A DNA stretch of 8,979 nt, from NCBI GenBank assembly GCA_964543855.1, contig CAZJAD010000097.1:1-8979 (forward strand), read 5' to 3'. This document shows, piece after piece, positions 5,537 to 8,979 of this stretch. Numbering within the stretch: the first letter of the stretch is position 1; each line of letters opens with the position of its first letter. Origin of the DNA: CAZJAD01 sp964543855 (GTDB lineage Bacteria; Electryoneota; RPQS01; DYHQ01). The notes beneath the pieces are model-generated. The model was not told the DNA's origin and searched no databases. It saw only the letters and a program-made list of their open reading frames with translations. The position numbers were made by a program, and so were the translations under genes.

Positions 5537-7822
5537 ATGGCTTACGAGGATCTGTTCCACGGCCTTCTGCGATGCGAGAGGGAAGAAGACGTGATAGAGA
5601 CTCTCGGTGAATGGGGCTTGGATGCCTATAGCGATTCCGACTGGCATCCTTACGGTGGATTTGACAATAATTATGGCATGATTGGAGCCCAACAAGCTGA
5701 ACCTCTTAGCGCGTTGTCTGAAAAGGTTATCAATGCTATAGATGCCATTCTTATGAGAGAGTGTCTGAAAAGAAACATCGATCCGGAGGGCAAAGATGCA
5801 CCGCGCGACATGTACAAAGCTGCGGAAGTATTCTTCGAACTTCCCAGTGGCAACTTGGCAAAAGTGACCACCGCCAAGCGCACACAGCTAGCGGAGGAGA
5901 ACATTCACTTGATCCTCACAGGACAAATGCCCCGGGACGGAAATCCATGTATTCTTGTGGTTGACACTGGCGAGGGTCAGTATCCGGTGGATTTCCAAAA
6001 CACCTTTTTGTCGCTCACTAGGGGCAACAAGAAGCGGATAGCGTTCGTGCAGGGAAGGTATAACATGGGCGGCACCGGATGCCTCATGTTTTCCGGGCCC
6101 AGGTACAATTTTCAGCTCATTGCATCGAGGCGCAATTTCGAGCTGCCTGGTATCCGCGACTCGAAGTGGGGATTCACTCTTGTTAGACGGCGTCCACCCT
6201 TGCGCAACGAGAAGAACTCGCGGTTTGAGTATCTCGCACCTGGCGGGAATATCATTGAGATGGACTTCGACGAAGTCAAAGTACTGCCTGGCGAGGACTA
6301 CGTGCCCTATTTGATACCGATACGAACAGGTTCAATTATTAAGCTTTATGAATATCAATTGCCTGGCGCTGCGCGTACACTTGCTACCGCCGATTTCTAC
6401 AGAGCTATGTCCACACGATTATGGCATCTAGTTCTTCCAGTCAGGATCACAGAGACGAGACAATATAAAGGACATACACTGCAATCAACACTCAGCGGTA
6501 TGTATATCAGGTTAGAGGATGATCGGGGAGACGTGTTAGAGGATGGATTTCCGTGTTCCTTCAGTCTCAACATCCCCGAGATTGGTGTAGTTACAGGGCA
6601 AATCTGTTTGTTCAAAAAGGAAGCAGAAGTCAGTAGATGGATTAGCTCGCGAGAAGCTGTCATATTTACCGTGAACGGTCAATCACATGGGTTTTTTCCC
6701 AATGATATCTTCCGGAGGGGTTCTGTCAAACTAAACTGGATCAGAAGGTCTCTGCTGATCAACGTGGATTGTTCCAAGTTGAATCCTGCCGTATTGGAAC
6801 GTCTGTTCATGACTTCGCGGGATAGACTACGAGGCGGACCTGAGTGCGGCGTTTTGGAGACGGCGCTTGAGGACTTCCTCAAGAAGCATGAAGGCCTAAG
6901 GTACTGGAATGAGAAGAGGCACCAGGAGTTGATAGCTGAGCAGTTCCATGAAGATTCGTCAGTTATCAAGGACCTCTTCGAACGTCTTATTGCCAATAGC
7001 CCAATGCTAGCTGCGCTACTTGGCTATGGGAACAAAGTCAGATTATCGGAACCTGGCAAGCAGTCGGAAGAGCAATTCAGAGGACGTCGATTCCCGACAT
7101 TTTTGAAGTTGGAGAAGGAACCTGACGAAGGGATTTTCGTCAAACAATGCCCACAGAACTCGTTTTGCCGTTTGCGACTGCTGACGGACGCGGAAAACGA
7201 TTATCTGGACCGAGCCTACGAACCCGGCCGATTGATAATCAAGCCCGAGAATCTTGTTAAGAGCACAAGTCTCTACAACGGCAGGCTCGAAATATCGCTG
7301 CAGCCAGACCAAGATTACCCTGTGGGCAGGCAATTTGAAATCAGGGTCATGCTAACTAGCCCAGAGGCAATAGACGGCTATTTCAAGGTGAATTTTGCCC
7401 TGCAGATTACCGAGCCCATTCGCCCGCAAACCAGGAAGCCGACTGAACGGACGGAGCCAAAGATATCATATTCGGCCTTGCCCGAGATTCATGAAATCTA
7501 CAGGAACCAGTGGGGAGAGGCATATGAGATTACCACAGAACAGGATATGGTGACAATCATTAAGGATGATGGGAAGACATCGGCTTTCGTGAATATGGAC
7601 AATCGTTTCTTCCAATCATATCTGTATCAGAATGCTGCGAGAAAAGAGAAGATAACGAATCTGTATAAGCTTTCTGCAACAGTGGTAGGATTGTCTTTAC
7701 ATGAGCTTGTGGAGGATGGGATTCTCGAGGACGAGTACCGGAGGAAGGTTGCTTCGCAGCTGGGCAAGGTTCTACTTCCGGTAGTCGATGGACTAGGCGA
7801 CCTCAAAGCAAGTCTCGAATGA
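5537..7822 (+). CDS. large GHKL-type (Hsp90/MutL-like) ATPase of unknown function
   Basis: This 761-residue soluble protein carries the Bergerat ATP-binding fold. The N box is ExxxNAxDA (Glu62, Asn66, Asp69 in SEKVINAIDAIL), the G1 box is DTGEG (143-147) and the G2 box is GRYNMGGTG (173-181). Residues ~250-460 look like a transducer region, with VNGQSHG (379-385) and LFMTSRDRL (423-431). Residues ~530-625 form a beta-rich, Ig-like segment, and ~640-761 end in a mixed domain with VNMDNRFF. No nuclease, helicase or membrane segment is recognised. AGGAG (5526-5530) at 6 nt supports ATG 5537. Base composition differs from rsmB: 23 of 60 G+C at 7621-7680. That and its position in a former housekeeping neighbourhood suggest horizontal gain. 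Solitary large GHKL ATPases occur in defence islands, so an antiphage role is possible but unproven; a chaperone-like or DNA-repair role cannot be excluded. Confidence 0.8.
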   Translation: MAYEDLFHGLLRCEREEDVIETLGEWGLDAYSDSDWHPYGGFDNNYGMIGAQQAEPLSALSEKVINAIDAILMRECLKRNIDPEGKDAPRDMYKAAEVFFELPSGNLAKVTTAKRTQLAEENIHLILTGQMPRDGNPCILVVDTGEGQYPVDFQNTFLSLTRGNKKRIAFVQGRYNMGGTGCLMFSGPRYNFQLIASRRNFELPGIRDSKWGFTLVRRRPPLRNEKNSRFEYLAPGGNIIEMDFDEVKVLPGEDYVPYLIPIRTGSIIKLYEYQLPGAARTLATADFYRAMSTRLWHLVLPVRITETRQYKGHTLQSTLSGMYIRLEDDRGDVLEDGFPCSFSLNIPEIGVVTGQICLFKKEAEVSRWISSREAVIFTVNGQSHGFFPNDIFRRGSVKLNWIRRSLLINVDCSKLNPAVLERLFMTSRDRLRGGPECGVLETALEDFLKKHEGLRYWNEKRHQELIAEQFHEDSSVIKDLFERLIANSPMLAALLGYGNKVRLSEPGKQSEEQFRGRRFPTFLKLEKEPDEGIFVKQCPQNSFCRLRLLTDAENDYLDRAYEPGRLIIKPENLVKSTSLYNGRLEISLQPDQDYPVGRQFEIRVMLTSPEAIDGYFKVNFALQITEPIRPQTRKPTERTEPKISYSALPEIHEIYRNQWGEAYEITTEQDMVTIIKDDGKTSAFVNMDNRFFQSYLYQNAARKEKITNLYKLSATVVGLSLHELVEDGILEDEYRRKVASQLGKVLLPVVDGLGDLKASLE

Positions 7823-7961
7823 TATAGACTGCCATGTCTCCGTCGGTTTTGACCCTGCACGTGCATGCACGACTTGCTACTTAGAGTCATTCTCAGGGAA
7901 TTACGGGCTATCAGGCAAAATGCCCACAACTGGCCTGCCAACTTGAAAACAAGAGGTCACG

Positions 7962-8348
7962 ATGTCCTACTACTTCAACAACATCCTGAACACCTCCTTC
8001 GACGATGCGATAGCGCGCGTGACTGAAGCGCTTAAGAAGCAAGGTTTCGGCGTGCTGACGGAGATTGATGTCAAGGCGACTTTGAAGAAGAAACTCGATG
8101 TAGATTTCCGGAACTATCGCATCTTGGGCGCGTGCAATCCGGGCTTCGCGCATCAGGCGCTGCAGGCCGAAGACAAAATCGGCACGATGCTGCCGTGCAG
8201 CGTGATCGTGCAGGAGCTCGCGCCGGGCAAGGTCGAAGTCGCGGCTGTCGATCCTATCGCATCGATGCAGGCAATCCAGAACCCAAAACTTGGCGACATC
8301 GCCAAAGAAGTGCAGGCAAAGCTGGAAGCGGCTATTGATAGTCTATAG
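7962..8348 (+). CDS. DUF302 family protein
   Basis: This 128-residue protein is a full-length DUF302 member. It shows the family pattern: an early F/DDAIARVTEALKKQGFGVLTEIDV segment, KKLDVDFRNYRILGACNPGFAHQAL, and LLPC-like MLPCSVIVQE followed by a DP(I)ASM stretch. The function of the family is unknown; members are small alpha/beta proteins often near redox or sulfur genes. It has no signal peptide and should be cytoplasmic. AGAGG (7952-7956) lies 5 nt before ATG 7962. It is followed after 40 nt by a secreted NTF2-like protein on the same strand, so the two may be cotranscribed. Cys residues in GACNP and LPC are conserved in many relatives as I remember them, which is not verified here. Confidence 0.9.
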   Translation: MSYYFNNILNTSFDDAIARVTEALKKQGFGVLTEIDVKATLKKKLDVDFRNYRILGACNPGFAHQALQAEDKIGTMLPCSVIVQELAPGKVEVAAVDPIASMQAIQNPKLGDIAKEVQAKLEAAIDSL

Positions 8349-8388
8349 AAAAAGAGTGTCCGCCTTAAAAATGATCGGAGGTGTCGTT

Positions 8389-8850
8389 ATGATAAAACAA
8401 GTTTCTATCTTGGCTCCTCTCATTCTTCTGGGTACCTGGATTTCATCTCCTGAGTGGGCCAACGCTCAGGAGTGGACTTCTGCACAGCAGGAGTTGTGGA
8501 AGCTTGAGGAGAGTTACATCGGGCATTTGAAAGACGGCAACTTTGAGGATATGGGAGCTCTCTACGATGCAGATTTTGTCGGGTGGCCGTCGTATGCTTC
8601 CGAGCCGCTTGACCGCGCGAATGGAAAAGCATCTTTGGAGGAGATATACGAGAAAGCGAAGATCAAATGGTATGAGCTGCACCCAAAGGCGATCGTGATT
8701 CATGACCATGTCGCCATTGTCCATTACCTCGCTGAAATCATGTTGGAAGACAGCGAAGGCAAGGAGGAAGTAGATTCCACTCGAATTACCCATACATGGC
8801 TGAACGAAGGAAAAGGGTGGAAAATCATTGGCGGCATGAGCGCCCATTGA
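8389..8850 (+). CDS. exported NTF2-like (DUF4440/SnoaL-type) protein
   Basis: This 153-residue protein has a signal peptide (MIKQVSILAPLILLGTWISS, probable cleavage after ANA before QEW) and a mature domain of about 125 residues with the cone-shaped NTF2 fold pattern: an N-terminal helix (QQELWKLEESYIGHLKDGNFEDMGALYDADFVGWP) and closing strands (STRITHTWLNEGKGWKIIGGMS). Members are small binding proteins or enzymes with varied ligands; none can be assigned. ATG 8389 is chosen because GGAGGT (8377-8382) sits 6 nt upstream and because it begins a good signal peptide; the longer in-frame reading from 8290 would overlap the DUF302 gene. It probably acts in the periplasm. Confidence 0.85.
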   Translation: MIKQVSILAPLILLGTWISSPEWANAQEWTSAQQELWKLEESYIGHLKDGNFEDMGALYDADFVGWPSYASEPLDRANGKASLEEIYEKAKIKWYELHPKAIVIHDHVAIVHYLAEIMLEDSEGKEEVDSTRITHTWLNEGKGWKIIGGMSAH

Positions 8851-8927
8851 GTTCATGTTTAATTGTGATGCAGGCTGCTCTCAGCCGGTACACCGGACAA
8901 ATATCCATCAAACACTGTATCACAAAA

Positions 8928-8944
8928 TGACTTCTCGGAAGTCA
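8928..8944 (+). promoter_or_regulatory. hairpin next to the ribosome binding site of the last gene
   Basis: TGACTTC (8928-8934) and GAAGTCA (8938-8944) form a perfect 7-bp stem with loop TCG, ending 2 nt before the AAGGAG ribosome binding site. It could influence translation or, as DNA, bind a regulator. No T-run follows, so it is not a terminator. Confidence 0.4.
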
Positions 8945-8957
8945 GAAAGGAGTCACC

Positions 8958-8979
8958 ATGAAAACCCTCATTGTCCTCA
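8958..8979 (+). CDS. start of a gene cut by the window edge
   Basis: ATG 8958 is preceded at 5 nt by a strong AAGGAG (8947-8952). Only seven codons are visible (MKTLIVL), a hydrophobic start that could be a first beta strand of a nucleotide-binding enzyme or a signal peptide. Too little is present to name it. Confidence 0.5.

Noticed and set aside
7856..7870. Overlapping palindromes TGCACGTGCA and GTGCATGCAC as a regulatory site
   Set aside because: They are perfect but short and lie about 90 nt before the DUF302 gene with no promoter boxes nearby; there is no support for a function.
5399..7961. Direct repeats or integrase sites bounding the GHKL gene
   Set aside because: Only chance words such as GCACGTG are shared by the two flanks; no tRNA gene, integrase or transposase is present in the window.
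8873..8896. Terminator after the NTF2-like gene
   Set aside because: GGCTG-CTCT-CAGCC and CCGGT-AC-ACCGG can each pair, but they overlap one another and neither is followed by a T-run.

Overview
This is a bacterial chromosomal segment, most likely from a metagenome assembly: a run of exactly 100 N (5128-5227) looks like a scaffold placeholder. The genes are a mix of housekeeping (rsmB), envelope (PASTA and LiaF/toast-rack-like secreted proteins), an RRM-type RNA-binding protein and small conserved families (DUF302, NTF2-like). The G+C-rich host genes and the rsmB-PASTA gene pair would fit a Gram-negative lineage of the FCB group or a neighbouring candidate phylum, but I cannot place it reliably.

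Layout. (1) 1-800, plus strand: a strong sigma70-type promoter, a leader of about 350 nt carrying four hairpins (two followed by T-runs), a 94-residue RRM protein, and a 3' hairpin plus a textbook terminator. (2) 811-3533, minus strand: two tandem copies of one module. Each has a promoter-like pair TGAAAC-N17-(C/T)GTC, a gene for a secreted toast-rack/LiaF-C-like protein, and, 14-24 nt past the stop codon, a folded RNA element of about 115 nt that ends in a terminator-like hairpin. The RNA element is conserved between the copies. (3) 3600-5398, plus strand: rsmB (16S rRNA m5C methyltransferase) overlapping by ATGA a membrane-anchored PASTA protein that is interrupted by the assembly gap. (4) 5399-7961: a single long gene, visibly richer in A+T than rsmB, encoding a 761-residue GHKL (Hsp90/MutL-like) ATPase with a beta-rich C-terminal half. 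It has inverted repeats just before its ribosome binding site and looks horizontally acquired. (5) 7962-8979: a DUF302 protein, an exported DUF4440/SnoaL-like protein, and the first codons of another gene that runs off the window.

The two most notable items are the duplicated secreted-protein-plus-structured-RNA module, whose RNA I do not recognise as any known class, and the solitary GHKL ATPase, whose architecture would fit a single-gene defence or chaperone-like system but whose function cannot be read from the sequence. The shared promoter motif suggests that both envelope-protein genes answer to the same alternative (ECF-type) sigma factor.
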